Assembly (NCBI RefSeq): GCF_001598215.1
Contig: NZ_BCXJ01000006.1
Span: 186,001 to 250,000 of the forward strand
Origin: Shouchella clausii
GTDB lineage: Bacteria; Bacillota; Bacilli; Bacillales; Bacillaceae_D
DNA length: 64,000 nucleotides
Direction of reading: 5' to 3'
Shown here: positions 36,901 to 45,443 of the stretch, piece after piece
How the letters are laid out: each line of letters begins with the position of its first letter
Numbering within the stretch: the stretch's first letter is position 1
Translations under genes and position numbers: made by a program
Notes under the pieces: generated by a model
Told to the model about the DNA's origin: nothing
Databases searched by the model: none
The model's input: the letters and a program-made list of their open reading frames with translations, nothing else

Positions 36901-37470
36901 ACGGACTAAGTTTTCTTCCGTTTGCTCTAGCCGCTTCACGGCTTTATTTTTTCTTGTTTTATATTTAAGCACACCTGCTGCTTCTTCAAAAATCGTACGC
37001 CGCTCCTCAGCCTTGCTGCTCAAGATTTCCTCGATTTTCCCTTGGCCAATAATCGAGTACGCTTCCCGGCCAAGGCCAGAGTCAAGGAACAAATCGACAA
37101 TGTCTTTTAAACGGCACGAGTTGCGGTTAATTAAGTATTCGCTTTCCCCTGAGCGGTACAAACGCCTCGTTACGCTTACTTCGCTATAGTCAATCGCCAA
37201 ATGGCCGTCTTCATTATCGAGAATGAGTGAAACCTCGGCCATATTTACAGCTTTACGAGAATCACTTCCTGCAAAAATGATGTCTTCCATTTTTGCTCCT
37301 CGGAGCGAACGGGCACTCTGTTCACCGAGCACCCAACGCACCGCATCGGCAATATTGCTTTTCCCACTGCCATTCGGTCCAACAACCGCTGTGACACCTG
37401 GCACAAAATCTACTACTATCGGTTCTGCAAAAGACTTAAACCCTTTCACTTCAAGTCGCTTGAGGAACAT
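33904..37470 (-). CDS. smc: Chromosome segregation protein SMC
   Basis: 1188-aa condensin ATPase. N-terminal ATP-binding head with Walker A GPNGSGKSNI (about 31-40). Two long coiled coils (about 170-500 and 670-1020) flank the hinge (about 510-650) where LPGIVGAAAELI and the GGSMTGGSAK loop lie. The C-terminal head carries the signature LLSGGERALTAIALLF and Walker B FCVLDEVEAALDE. The frame is open 60 codons further, but the ATG at 37470 has GTGGGG 6 nt upstream and gives the family start MFLKRLEVKGFKSFA. Partners ScpA and ScpB are not in the window. Confidence 0.98.
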   Translation of the reverse strand: MFLKRLEVKGFKSFAEPIVVDFVPGVTAVVGPNGSGKSNIADAVRWVLGEQSARSLRGAKMEDIIFAGSDSRKAVNMAEVSLILDNEDGHLAIDYSEVSVTRRLYRSGESEYLINRNSCRLKDIVDLFLDSGLGREAYSIIGQGKIEEILSSKAEERRTIFEEAAGVLKYKTRKNKAVKRLEQTEENLVRVADILNELEEQVEPLREQASIAEEYKLLAEEQRTLDIQVIAQEITELYENWTSESDKLKKLKDQLQARKDSLDKAEEKLAAYREEHAAIRETAADLHKKRLEVSEALEKNEGRRGVLEERKKHALHNEEQLIEAIKEREANKKAFQQKLDELLKQYEAVKQKDDELKADFDEAARHLSRSKEDLSSELEDAKGDYIEWLNEQASLRNERRYLEEQLQQKQRNARRAESAAAASKKEAERLEQEAAERAQVLKAAEQSFAKAKTAHRHHLSEEETVKNRYYKQEAKLYEAYGLLQKITSRREVLQEMETEYAGFFQGVKEILKQRGASLPGIVGAAAELISVPKKFEAAIELVLGAQAQYVVVDDEAAAREAISFLKQRRLGRATFLPLTTVKARVVPEAVITAIANEPGYLGIAADVVEAKPEHKQAVGFLLGSTIVAETLPQANKIAKRSGHRFRVVTLEGDIVNPGGSMTGGSAKQNQSSLLGRKREKEELDAKKSKLEEAIRDLEKQVKHDKERRQQLQETIAKVEGQKAQAQESFEEAQRAYQEASIAYERARQEVERIEQQSKEQDEEEAKTHDRFLEIEEAEKKAVAESVRLEEKIKQLEARLASEQQSKEEWQAKLTELRVARAETKQQLQYFEAQRQELAASLQKEQQELLQAKEHLALVTSSADEQAHTSQSLAEQIAAGKQEKQALAAKLAELEEKEAELNNRYKQLETETKSAQGEHSYLLEESQKLEVRVNRLDVDLDYRLNRLREEYELSYEAAASRYPLSQSLEQAKMRLSLVKRSIDELGTVNLGAIEEYARVRERYEFLREQKSDLLEARVSLDQAIAEMDEEMSKRFGETFANIRGHFQTVFTKLFGGGDADLVLTNQDDLLTTGIEIIARPPGKKRQQLGLLSGGERALTAIALLFAILQVRPVPFCVLDEVEAALDEANVSRFAQYLHDFSQKTQFIVITHRKGTMEGADVLYGVTMEESGVSRLVSVKLEETRQLIGS

Positions 37471-37650
37471 CTTCATCCCCACTTTCTGGAACTGCAATCG
37501 CTGCGTTACCTGGGTCGCATCAACCAGACCTGGTAAACTGTATAACTCTATTAGTTTATCACACAAAAAAACGGCTGGAAATATGAATTGCCTGTTTCCA
37601 CCTTGATTTGGTAAGGTAGAGATCAGTAGGCATTGAAAAGGAGGATTCAC

Positions 37651-37875
37651 TTGGCTTCATTAACACTTGAAGAAATCGAAACGATGCTTGATGACATGAA
37701 AAAGAAACTAAACGTGGTTAATGCCAGCGTTATTACAAGCGACAGTGTTAGCCCCGCTAAACATGACGACTTAATTGCGTTGCATGCCCATGTGATGCGG
37801 CGCCCATCCTTCTCGATTAGCGAGATGGACGAAATTGTCCAAGAACTTGGCCAGCTTCGAGGTAGAAAAAGCTAG
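37651..37875 (+). CDS. DUF1128 (UPF0435, YfkK-like) family protein
   Basis: 74-aa acidic, helical cytoplasmic protein of unknown function. The middle KKKLNVVNASVI and the C-terminal EMDEIVQELGQLRG match my memory of the YfkK-type family. The start is a TTG at 37651 with AAAAGGAGG about 7 nt upstream; an ATG at 37633 lies before that site and is not used. It is on the plus strand, divergent from smc and convergent with rnc; its TAG stop lies within the arm of the shared terminator. This gene is not at this place in B. subtilis, so it is an insertion relative to the common order. Confidence 0.75.
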   Translation: MASLTLEEIETMLDDMKKKLNVVNASVITSDSVSPAKHDDLIALHAHVMRRPSFSISEMDEIVQELGQLRGRKS

Positions 37876-37912
37876 AAAAAAGGAGGCATGATCCGCTTCC
37901 TTTTTTCTAGCT
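37870..37912. terminator. Bidirectional terminator shared by the DUF1128 gene and rnc
   Basis: Inverted repeat with arms AGCTAGAAAAAAGGA / TCCTTTTTTCTAGCT (15 bp perfect) extended by three more pairs, loop of 7 nt. The A/T parts of the arms supply a T-run on both strands. Both convergent genes end with TAG inside this structure. Confidence 0.9.
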
Positions 37913-38689
37913 TTCTTTTTGGTTGAGCGCAAGCAGCGCTTGTTTCGCAGCTAGCTGCTCAGCTTCTTTTTTGGAGCGCCCTGTCCCTGTGCCAATTGTT
38001 TCTTCATTTAGCTGCACATCTGAGACAAATTCACGATCGTGGGCAGGTCCTCTTTCTTGGACAATTAAATAGCGAATTTGGCCGCGGTTATCCCGTTGCA
38101 CAAATTCTTGCAGTTGACTTTTAAAATCCATCTTGTATGTGAACGCGCCTTCTTTGATTTTCGGATACATAAAACGCGCCAAAAACATAAACACAGGCTC
38201 AAGCCCTTGGTCCATATAAAGGGCACCAATAAACGCCTCAAACACATCTGCAAGGAGCGCAGGGCGCGTGCGTCCCCCTGTCACTTCCTCCCCTTTGCCA
38301 AGAAGTACAAGTTTGCCGAACTGCAACTCTTCGGCAAAACGGGCTAAGGATGGTTCACATACGATCGAAGCGCGCAATTTCGTCATATCGCCTTCGCTCA
38401 TATTTTTGTACGTTTTAAATAAATATTGGGAGACAGCCAATTCTAAAACAGCATCGCCAAGAAATTCCAAACGTTCATTATCCGATGATGAAAAAATTCG
38501 TTGTTCATTCACATACGAGGAATGGGTAAATGCTTGAATCAACAGTTTGCGGTTTTCAAACGTTAGACCCGTCCGGACAAGGAGGTCGTCAAACTGTTTT
38601 TTTTGTTCCTCTGTCAGCTCTAACCGCCGCTGACTGCGTTTTCGCTCGCCTGACCGAGGCTTGCGCTGGTACTTCGATGATTGTGCCAT
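37907..38689 (-). CDS. rnc: Ribonuclease III
   Basis: 260-aa double-strand-specific endoribonuclease for rRNA and scRNA maturation. Catalytic domain with the signature [20 protein letters not shown], acidic residues in this motif and in [18 protein letters not shown]. The C-terminal dsRNA-binding domain starts near [11 protein letters not shown] and contains [20 protein letters not shown]. The N-terminal ~25 residues are very basic. The ATG at 38689 has GGAGGG upstream; the earlier TTG is inside that site. It has its own promoter rather than being read only from acpP, whose terminator lies between. Confidence 0.98.
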   Translation of the reverse strand: MAQSSKYQRKPRSGERKRSQRRLELTEEQKKQFDDLLVRTGLTFENRKLLIQAFTHSSYVNEQRIFSSSDNERLEFLGDAVLELAVSQYLFKTYKNMSEGDMTKLRASIVCEPSLARFAEELQFGKLVLLGKGEEVTGGRTRPALLADVFEAFIGALYMDQGLEPVFMFLARFMYPKIKEGAFTYKMDFKSQLQEFVQRDNRGQIRYLIVQERGPAHDREFVSDVQLNEETIGTGTGRSKKEAEQLAAKQALLALNQKES

Positions 38690-38752
38690 AATTCCCTCCA
38701 AACAATGGAGCTACTCATTTTGCAATATGCGTATTCCTAGTGCTCATTGTTG

Positions 38753-38781
38753 ATTGTAACAGAATCCCGCGGCCTTGTGGA
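38753..38781 (-). promoter_or_regulatory. Probable SigA promoter of rnc
   Basis: On the minus strand TCCACA (38776-38781), 17-nt spacer, TACAAT (38753-38758) with TGT before it (extended -10). About 65 nt upstream of the rnc ATG. Confidence 0.6.
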
Positions 38782-38803
38782 GCTCCCTTTTGTGTGAAGA
38801 TGT

Positions 38804-38835
38804 GAAAAGAGCCCCCTTTTGCAAGGGGCCCTTTT
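38804..38835 (-). terminator. Intrinsic terminator after acpP
   Basis: On the minus strand AAAAGGGCCCCTT / AAGGGGGCTCTTTT with two G-U pairs, very short loop, ending in TTTT. It follows the acpP stop closely. Confidence 0.85.
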
Positions 38836-38842
38836 CTCGCGG

Positions 38843-39076
38843 TTATTGGTTGTTATTTATGTAATCGACAACATCTTTAACCGTTGCAATTTTTTCTGCG
38901 TCTTCATCAGCAATCTCCATGTCAAACTCATCTTCAAGCTCCATGACAAGCTCAACGACATCAAGAGAATCAGCTTTTAAATCTTCTTTAAAAGAAGACT
39001 CTAGTTTTACTTCTGATTCTTCGACACCTAGACGGTCAACGATGATTTTTGTTACACGCTCCATGACATCTGCCAA
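38843..39076 (-). CDS. acpP: Acyl carrier protein
   Basis: 77-aa acidic carrier of acyl chains in fatty acid and phospholipid synthesis. The phosphopantetheine Ser is in the motif [17 protein letters not shown]. The TTG at 39076 has GGAGG 8 nt upstream; a GTG three codons earlier lies in the ribosome site itself. The product then opens [13 protein letters not shown] (first residue read as Met), matching the family. It has its own near-consensus promoter after fabG, which allows higher expression than the rest of the fap operon. Confidence 0.97.
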   Translation of the reverse strand: MADVMERVTKIIVDRLGVEESEVKLESSFKEDLKADSLDVVELVMELEDEFDMEIADEDAEKIATVKDVVDYINNNQ

Positions 39077-39111
39077 AACGTTCACCTCCTCCCAAAAGTA
39101 TCAGCACAAGA

Positions 39112-39140
39112 ATTGTACCGACAGAGTGTAAGCCTGTCAA
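39112..39140 (-). promoter_or_regulatory. SigA promoter of acpP
   Basis: Perfect TTGACA (39135-39140), 17-nt spacer and TACAAT (39112-39117, 5/6) on the minus strand, 35 nt upstream of the acpP start. Confidence 0.8.
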
Positions 39141-39151
39141 GCTGGCTCTTA

Positions 39152-39895
39152 TTAAGGCATGACCATGCCGCCGTCAACATGGATCGTTTGACCGGTTAAG
39201 TAAGCGGCGTCATCGCTTGCCAAAAACCGAACAACACGAGCGATATCCTCTGGTTCACCAAGCTTCGCCAATGGGATTTGTTTAAGCAGCTGTTCCTTTG
39301 TTTCGTTTGCTAGCTCATCTGTCATATCCGTGGTAATAAAGCCTGGTGCCACCGCGTTGACAAGAATGCCTCGCCCTGCTAATTCCCGCGCTAAAGACTT
39401 AGTCAAGCCAATAACACCTGCTTTGGCAGCAACATAATTGGCTTGCCCAGCGTTCCCCATTACGCCAACGACAGACGAGACATTGATGATTCTGCCAGCA
39501 CGTTGTTTCATCATTTGCCGGCTGACTGCTTTTGCGCAATGGAACACCCCTTTTAAGTTGGTATTAATGACGGCATCCCAATCGTCTTCTTTCATTCTCA
39601 TTAGCAAGTTATCGCGTGTAATGCCCGCATTGTTCACTAAAATATCAATCGATTGAAAGCGGCCGATTGCTTCTTTCATCATTGCTGCCACTTCACTTTC
39701 GGAGGCAACATCGGCCTGATATGCAAACGCCTCTTGTCCAAGCGCTTTAATGGTGGCCACTACTTCTTCAGCACGGTCTTGATTTCCTGCATAATTGACG
39801 ACGACATTTGCCCCTTTTTCAGCAAGTTCAAGGGCAATTGCTTTGCCGATTCCACGTGAAGCGCCTGTTACAACGGCCGTTTTTCCTGTTAACAT
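39152..39895 (-). CDS. fabG: 3-oxoacyl-[acyl-carrier-protein] reductase FabG
   Basis: 247-aa short-chain dehydrogenase that reduces beta-ketoacyl-ACP with NADPH. The nucleotide site [19 protein letters not shown] is at the N-terminus (about 9-27). NNAG is followed by the catalytic Ser in NVSSVVG and the Y-x-x-x-K motif in ANYVAAKAG. Length is usual. The ATG overlaps the end of fabD by 7 nt, and it belongs to the fapR-plsX-fabD-fabG operon. Confidence 0.97.
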   Translation of the reverse strand: MLTGKTAVVTGASRGIGKAIALELAEKGANVVVNYAGNQDRAEEVVATIKALGQEAFAYQADVASESEVAAMMKEAIGRFQSIDILVNNAGITRDNLLMRMKEDDWDAVINTNLKGVFHCAKAVSRQMMKQRAGRIINVSSVVGVMGNAGQANYVAAKAGVIGLTKSLARELAGRGILVNAVAPGFITTDMTDELANETKEQLLKQIPLAKLGEPEDIARVVRFLASDDAAYLTGQTIHVDGGMVMP

Positions 39896-40842
39896 GAATG
39901 CTTGTCTCCTTTCAGCGCAGCCGCCATCTTTTCAAATGAATCACCGTCGCTGACGGCAAATGTACGCAAGTTGCGGTCAATTTTACGAACCAATCCGCAC
40001 AATACATTGCCTGCACCAATTTCAATAAATGTGTCGACACCGAGTTCAACCATGCGGCGAACGCTCTCTTCAAAACGTACTGGTGAATAAATTTGTTCAG
40101 CAAGCTGTTCGCGAATGACTTCCGGGGCATCCGTCACTTCAGCGGTCACGTTCGCGATCAGTGGAACAGTCGGATTGGCAAATGGCGTTTGCTCTAATGC
40201 GTGTTTAAATTGATTAGCCGCAGGCTTCATCAATGATGAATGGAATGGCCCACTGACGGCAAGAGGCAGAACGCGCTTGGCCCCTTTTTGTTTTGCTAAC
40301 ACCGCTGCCTGTTCAATCCCTTTCGCTGTCCCAGACAGGACAATTTGCCCTGGGCAATTCAAATTGGCAAGTTCAGCAACTTCACCATCTGCTGCAATTT
40401 GGGTAGCCACTTCTTCAAGCTCCTCTTTATTTAACCCGAGTACCGCTGCCATCGCCCCTTGCCCTTGTGGCACCGCCTCTTCCATGAGCGTTCCCCGTTG
40501 ATGAACAAGAGTCACCGCATCTTCAAATGTTAGGGACTCGCATGCCACTAAAGCGGAATACTCCCCTAGGCTGTGGCCAGCAACAAAATCCGGTTCAATG
40601 CCAGCTTCGCGGAATAATTGGAGGACAGCAGTGCTCATCGTAACTAAGGCAGGTTGGGCATAAGCCGTTTGTTTCAGTTTTTCTTCTGGTCCATGCGCGA
40701 TGATCTCCGAAAGAGGAAAACCAAGCGCTTTGTCAGCCCGCTCAAGCACCTCCTTTGCCAATGAATCTTCAGCAAAAAGCGCTGCTCCCATGCCGACTTT
40801 TTGTGAGCCTTGTCCAGGAAATAAAAAGGCCATTTTCCCCAC
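39889..40842 (-). CDS. fabD: Malonyl-CoA:ACP transacylase FabD
   Basis: 317-aa transferase that loads malonate on ACP. The opening [16 protein letters not shown] and the nucleophile motif [12 protein letters not shown] (Ser in GHSLG) are clear. [10 protein letters not shown] contains the active-site His. The frame is open 5 codons more, but the GTG at 40842 is preceded by GGGGGAG at 6 nt and starts 1 nt after the plsX stop. It belongs to the FapR-controlled operon. Confidence 0.97.
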   Translation of the reverse strand: MGKMAFLFPGQGSQKVGMGAALFAEDSLAKEVLERADKALGFPLSEIIAHGPEEKLKQTAYAQPALVTMSTAVLQLFREAGIEPDFVAGHSLGEYSALVACESLTFEDAVTLVHQRGTLMEEAVPQGQGAMAAVLGLNKEELEEVATQIAADGEVAELANLNCPGQIVLSGTAKGIEQAAVLAKQKGAKRVLPLAVSGPFHSSLMKPAANQFKHALEQTPFANPTVPLIANVTAEVTDAPEVIREQLAEQIYSPVRFEESVRRMVELGVDTFIEIGAGNVLCGLVRKIDRNLRTFAVSDGDSFEKMAAALKGDKHSC

Positions 40843-40843
40843 T

Positions 40844-41833
40844 TTATTCTCCCCCATTTTCCAATTTTTGTGTAATGGTCTTTGTCACCTCATTGTCGAC
40901 CATTTCTTTCGCCTGGCGTACCGCATGAAAAACCGCGTTCGCATCCGATGAGCCATGGGCTTTTATTACAGGCGCTTTTAGACCAAATAAGCCAGCACCA
41001 CCGTATTCCGAGTAGTCCATTTTTTCTTTTAGATTGCGGAATTGGGACTTGAGCATACCCGCTGCAAGCTTAGCCGGCAATGAGCTTGTCAATTGCTCTT
41101 TGAGGAGCGAAAAAACCATTTTCGCTGTCCCTTCCACGCTTTTTAAAACGACGTTTCCCGAAAAGCCGTCGCAAACAACAATATCGCAGACGCCTGCAAA
41201 CAAATCCCTTGCTTCGACATTGCCGATAAAATGAAGGGAGCTGTTTTCAAGAAGCTGATAGGCCTCCTTCGTCAACTCAGTGCCTTTTCCGGCCTCTGTG
41301 CCGACGTTCAGGAGGCCGACGCGTGGATTTTTTTGTTGATAGACGTTGCGTCGATACGCATCGCCGATGATGGCATATTGGAGCAAGTGTTCAGGACTGG
41401 CATCCATATTGGCACCAGCGTCGAGGAGCAAAAAGCCATTGCCGTCTTTCGTTGGCAGCGTTGGCGCCAATCCTGGGCGTTCGACGCCTTTAATGCGCCC
41501 GACATAAAGGAGGCCTGCCGTCATGAGCGCGCCTGTGTTTCCAGAAGAAATACACGCATCAGCGCGGCCTTCTTTTACTTCTTTTACACATAGCACCATC
41601 GATGCTTCTTTTTTACGGCGGACAGCTGTTGTCGGCTTGTCCGTGTCCTCAATTTTTTCGGTCGTATGTATGACATGTAGGCGTGTAGTGTCGGTAAGAT
41701 GTGGTCGAATTTGTTCTTCATTGCCGATAAGGGTGACCTCGAGCTCTGGAAATGCCTGAACCGCCCGAATCGCCGCTTCGATGTGTGCTTTAGGCGCATT
41801 GTCTCCCCCCATGGCATCCAAAGCTATTCTCAT
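40844..41833 (-). CDS. plsX: Phosphate acyltransferase PlsX
   Basis: 329-aa enzyme that makes acyl-phosphate from acyl-ACP, the first step of phospholipid synthesis with PlsY. The opening [20 protein letters not shown] and [34 protein letters not shown] and [20 protein letters not shown] are family signatures. The ATG overlaps the fapR stop by 4 nt (ATGA). Length is usual. Confidence 0.98.
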   Translation of the reverse strand: MRIALDAMGGDNAPKAHIEAAIRAVQAFPELEVTLIGNEEQIRPHLTDTTRLHVIHTTEKIEDTDKPTTAVRRKKEASMVLCVKEVKEGRADACISSGNTGALMTAGLLYVGRIKGVERPGLAPTLPTKDGNGFLLLDAGANMDASPEHLLQYAIIGDAYRRNVYQQKNPRVGLLNVGTEAGKGTELTKEAYQLLENSSLHFIGNVEARDLFAGVCDIVVCDGFSGNVVLKSVEGTAKMVFSLLKEQLTSSLPAKLAAGMLKSQFRNLKEKMDYSEYGGAGLFGLKAPVIKAHGSSDANAVFHAVRQAKEMVDNEVTKTITQKLENGGE

Positions 41834-42405
41834 TGCTGTGGCCTCTCTTCCGTTTCATTTTGCTGATACATCGCGAATTCGCCAGTAAACACGACTTCCT
41901 GGTTTACATGGCTTGTCACTAGAATACGTGTACGCCCGCTCCTTTTTCCAGCCATTTCTGCTTTCGCCACGACACGCTCGCCTACACGGACGGGTCTAGT
42001 AAACTGAATAGATGCTTTGGCGGTAAGGACGAATTCATTATTCACGAGTGCTACAGCCAAGGAATTTGCCTGTGCAAACAAATGGTGGCCTCTGGCGATG
42101 CCGCTTCTTTCAAACACGTGCTCCGGCCCAACATCAAAGATGGAAATGGCACGCTCTTCAAGAACAAGATCGACAATCTCACCAAAGACTTCTTCAGGCG
42201 CTAAAGAAATGACCGAGTCTCGTTGTTTGTAGGCAACGTCTTTAATGCGTTCCCGTAGTTCTGGAATGTTTTGTTCCATTCGGTCTAGACGAATCGTCTG
42301 GATGCTGACACCAAAATGGGCCGACAACTCTTCGTCGGTCAGGAAAGGATTCCCTTCAAGCAGCTCCATCAACAGCCGTTGCCGTTCTTTCTTTTTTATC
42401 TTCAT
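41830..42405 (-). CDS. fapR: Fatty acid and phospholipid biosynthesis regulator FapR
   Basis: 191-aa repressor of lipid synthesis that is released by malonyl-CoA. The N-terminal DeoR-type helix-turn-helix has [21 protein letters not shown] (about 23-43, partly quoted). The C-terminal hot-dog domain binds malonyl-CoA and carries [18 protein letters not shown]. The frame is open to 42492, but the conserved part begins at the ATG at 42405 (MKIKKKERQ); the upstream part covers the promoter and operator. It heads the plsX-fabD-fabG operon and is preceded by a canonical FapR box, so it is almost certainly autoregulated. Confidence 0.97.
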   Translation of the reverse strand: MKIKKKERQRLLMELLEGNPFLTDEELSAHFGVSIQTIRLDRMEQNIPELRERIKDVAYKQRDSVISLAPEEVFGEIVDLVLEERAISIFDVGPEHVFERSGIARGHHLFAQANSLAVALVNNEFVLTAKASIQFTRPVRVGERVVAKAEMAGKRSGRTRILVTSHVNQEVVFTGEFAMYQQNETEERPQQ

Positions 42406-42440
42406 CTCCACACCGCCTGTATTCCACATTTCCATTTCAG

Positions 42441-42459
42441 AATTAAGACTAGGTACTAA
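42441..42459 (-). promoter_or_regulatory. FapR operator upstream of fapR
   Basis: The minus-strand sequence TTAGTACCTAGTCTTAATT agrees with the FapR binding sequence as I remember it from B. subtilis and S. aureus. It overlaps the transcription start expected from the promoter at 42464-42492. A direct repeat of CTAGTCTTA occurs twice across and next to it. Confidence 0.85.
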
Positions 42460-42463
42460 GACT

Positions 42464-42492
42464 AGTATATAGATCTTCAGCGTAGGATTCAA
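42464..42492 (-). promoter_or_regulatory. SigA promoter of the fapR-plsX-fabD-fabG operon
   Basis: On the minus strand TTGAAT (42487-42492), 17-nt spacer, TATACT (42464-42469). It begins at the recG stop, so the operon is separate from recG, and it is followed directly by the FapR box. Confidence 0.8.
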
Positions 42493-42495
42493 CCT

Positions 42496-44541
42496 TTAAT
42501 CGAGCTTGACTTCGTCGAAGGCGCCCGTTTTTTTCAAGTAATCATAGAGCAACCGGTACTCTGGATCTGTTTTTAGGACATTCGCTTTAAAAATACGGTC
42601 AGCATCTTGGCGTGCTGCTTCCAATGTCCGGTAATCGTGGACGACATCAGCAAGTTTAAAATCAGGAAGACCGCTCTGTTTCGAGCCAAAAAAATCGCCT
42701 GGGCCCCGCAATTCTAAATCTCGTTCTGACAAAACGAAACCATCGCTTGTCTCTGTCATAATCCGCATCCGTTCTTTGCCAACTTCTGTCTTCGGTTGAG
42801 CAACCAAAATGCAATAGGATTTTTCATCGCCTCGTCCTACACGGCCCCGTAATTGATGAAGTTGGGCAAGACCAAATCGGTCGGCATCGTAAATGACCAT
42901 AACGGTTGCATTCGGCACATTGACGCCAACTTCGACGACCGTTGTTGAAACTAAAATATGCAATTCATTGCGAGCAAAAGCAGCCATAACTTCCTCTTTT
43001 TCGGCAGCTTGTAAACGCCCGTGCATTAATCCAACTTGCGCGTCTCCTTGGAAATGGGCAGTTAGCATGCTATGAAAATCAATTGCGTTTTGCACATCCA
43101 GCTTTTCTGATTCTTCAATCAGAGGGCAAATCACATACGCTTGGCGCCCTTTCTTGACTTCTTTACGCACAAATTCAAGCACGCGCTCCAACATCTCGTG
43201 CTGGACCCAGTACGTTTCAATTGGCTTTCTGCCAGCAGGCATTTCATCAAGCACCGATACATCCATATCGCCAAAAACCGAAATCGCCAACGTTCGTGGA
43301 ATAGGCGTGGCCGTCATAAACAATACATCTGGATGTTCGCCCTTGTCGCGAAGGATGCGGCGCTGTTCCACTCCAAAACGGTGCTGCTCATCGGTAATGA
43401 CGAGGGAGAGCGCCGAAAAGACAACATCTTCCTGGATGAGGGCGTGTGTGCCGATGACAATATCCACTTCTCCTTTGGCGATTTGTTCAAGCAGTTCACG
43501 GCGTTTTTTGCCTTTGACACTGCCAACGAGCAATGCCGTTTTCAGACCGAGTGGCGCAAACCACGCTTCAATCGTTGTTGCATGCTGTTCAGCGAGAATT
43601 TCAGTTGGCGCCATTAACGCACATTGACCGCCAGCTCCGACAACTCCGGCCATACACGCCGCCGCAACAGCTGTTTTTCCTGAGCCGACATCTCCTTGCA
43701 AAAGGCGGTTCATCCTTAACGGCGAGCGGATGTCTGACACAATATCAGCAATGGCACGCTGTTGGGCGCCTGTAAGGGGGAACGGCAGTAAGGAAGTAAA
43801 TGCGGCAATATCACCATCCTTTACGTCAAGCTGCCCGCCGCCTTGCTGGTTCCGGATCGCTTCTTTAAAAGCGCGCATTTTCAATTGAAACAAAAGCAGC
43901 TCCTCATATACATAACGTCGCCTTGCCTGCTTCGTTGCTTCTCGATTAAGGGGATAGTGAAGATGGCGGAGCGCTTCGCCTTTGTCCATCAACTTATAGC
44001 GTTTACGGATGCTTTCAGGCAACGGGTCTTCAATTTGGCTACCGTACGCAGAAAAGGCGGCAGCAATCCATTTTTGCAATGCCTTGCTTGTCACTTTGCC
44101 TGAGCTATGATAAACGGGTTCGAGGTTGCCCTCCCGTTCAACGGTTCCGAATTTTAATTCAGACCCTGTAATGGTCAATCGGTGCGCGTCCCATTTCCCT
44201 GTTACGGTTACGTCCATTCCAGGCTCAAGCTTGCTCTTTAAAAACGCACGGTTAAAAAAGGTGGCTGTCACCAACACGCCATCCACTTCGATTCGAAACG
44301 TCAGCCGGTTTTTATTTTTGCCATAGTAGCGGACGCTCGCTTCATTTTGAATTTTGCCCGCCATCGTCACACGCTCATCATGGGCCGCTTCTGTAGGCCG
44401 TTTGAGCGCATAATCTTCGTAACGGAACGGAAAATATTCAAGCAAATCGCCAACTGTAAAAATGCCCATTTTATTAAGCAATTTTCCACTTTCTTCACCA
44501 ACGCCTTTTATGGCTGTTACATCAAGCGTGCCAATGCTCAT
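42496..44541 (-). CDS. recG: ATP-dependent DNA helicase RecG
   Basis: 681-aa branch-migration helicase that remodels stalled forks and Holliday junctions. The N-terminal wedge/OB domain (about 55-150) is followed by the helicase core: QGDVGSGKTAVAAACMAG (motif I), a DEQHRFGVEQR box (motif II), TATPIPRTLAI (motif III). The C-terminal lobe has STTVVEVGVNVPNATVMVI and QLHQLRGRVGRG. Length is usual. The ATG overlaps the sdaAA stop (ATGA). Confidence 0.98.
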   Translation of the reverse strand: MSIGTLDVTAIKGVGEESGKLLNKMGIFTVGDLLEYFPFRYEDYALKRPTEAAHDERVTMAGKIQNEASVRYYGKNKNRLTFRIEVDGVLVTATFFNRAFLKSKLEPGMDVTVTGKWDAHRLTITGSELKFGTVEREGNLEPVYHSSGKVTSKALQKWIAAAFSAYGSQIEDPLPESIRKRYKLMDKGEALRHLHYPLNREATKQARRRYVYEELLLFQLKMRAFKEAIRNQQGGGQLDVKDGDIAAFTSLLPFPLTGAQQRAIADIVSDIRSPLRMNRLLQGDVGSGKTAVAAACMAGVVGAGGQCALMAPTEILAEQHATTIEAWFAPLGLKTALLVGSVKGKKRRELLEQIAKGEVDIVIGTHALIQEDVVFSALSLVITDEQHRFGVEQRRILRDKGEHPDVLFMTATPIPRTLAISVFGDMDVSVLDEMPAGRKPIETYWVQHEMLERVLEFVRKEVKKGRQAYVICPLIEESEKLDVQNAIDFHSMLTAHFQGDAQVGLMHGRLQAAEKEEVMAAFARNELHILVSTTVVEVGVNVPNATVMVIYDADRFGLAQLHQLRGRVGRGDEKSYCILVAQPKTEVGKERMRIMTETSDGFVLSERDLELRGPGDFFGSKQSGLPDFKLADVVHDYRTLEAARQDADRIFKANVLKTDPEYRLLYDYLKKTGAFDEVKLD

Positions 44542-45428
44542 TTCGTTTGTTTCGTTCTCCTACCAAAAATTTCGGCTTCGAGCTTACGGCCAGTTGGCGT
44601 TGCCGCAAGTCCGCCCTCTCCTGTCTCACGAAGCGCTTCTGGCATTGTTTGACCAATTTTATACATCGCATCAATGACTTCATCGCAAGGGATGCGGCTC
44701 TCGATACCAGCTAAAGCCATATCCGCTGCCGTGATTGCAAGGGAAGCGCCTGCAGCATTCCGCTTCACACATGGCACCTCGACTAAGCCGGCAACTGGAT
44801 CGCACACCAAGCCGAGCATATTTTTTAAAGCAATTGCCATTGCATGGGCGCTTTGCCTAGGAGTGCCGCCTGCCAGTTCCACTAGCGCTGCTGCAGCCAT
44901 GCCCGTTGCTGACCCTACTTCTGCCTGGCACCCGCCAGCAGCGCCGGAAATAGAAGCATTGTTTGCGACGACAAAGCCAAACGCGCCGCTCGTAAATAAA
45001 AAGTTAAGCTTTTGTTCTTCTGTAGGCTTCAGTTTGTGGGCGACACCAAACAACACACCAGGAACAACGCCAGCAGAACCTGCTGTCGGCGTCGCGCAAA
45101 TCGTGCCCATTGCCGCGTTCACTTCATTGGTTGCCATTGCCCCCGCTACAGCCAAAAGTGTCGTTTCACCGCCAATCATTGTCCCGTTTTTCACATAAGC
45201 AGCTAGCTTCTTGCCGTCACCGCCAGTAAGCCCAGAAACGGATACGACGTCTTCATGGATCCCCCGCTCTACTGCTTGCTCCATGACGAGCAATTGCCCA
45301 CGCATCTGTTCAATAATTTGGCGCCGCTCTCTACCGGTCACTTCGATTTCTTGCGCGATCATCACTTCCGAGATGGGCATATTGGCCTGTTCCGCTTTCG
45401 TAACTAATTCTTCGACATTTTTAAACAA
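44538..45428 (-). CDS. sdaAA: L-serine dehydratase, iron-sulfur-dependent, alpha subunit
   Basis: 296-aa subunit of the two-chain L-serine deaminase (serine to pyruvate and ammonia). Fe-S cluster cysteines are visible in MGTICATPTAGSAG, GAAGGCQAEVGSATG and MLGLVCDPVAGLVEVPCVKRN. The start is a TTG at 45428 with GGGAGGGG upstream. sdaAB lies 16 nt upstream and recG overlaps downstream, the same order as in B. subtilis. Confidence 0.96.
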   Translation of the reverse strand: MFKNVEELVTKAEQANMPISEVMIAQEIEVTGRERRQIIEQMRGQLLVMEQAVERGIHEDVVSVSGLTGGDGKKLAAYVKNGTMIGGETTLLAVAGAMATNEVNAAMGTICATPTAGSAGVVPGVLFGVAHKLKPTEEQKLNFLFTSGAFGFVVANNASISGAAGGCQAEVGSATGMAAAALVELAGGTPRQSAHAMAIALKNMLGLVCDPVAGLVEVPCVKRNAAGASLAITAADMALAGIESRIPCDEVIDAMYKIGQTMPEALRETGEGGLAATPTGRKLEAEIFGRRTKQTK

Positions 45429-45443
45429 ACGGATCCCCTCCCT

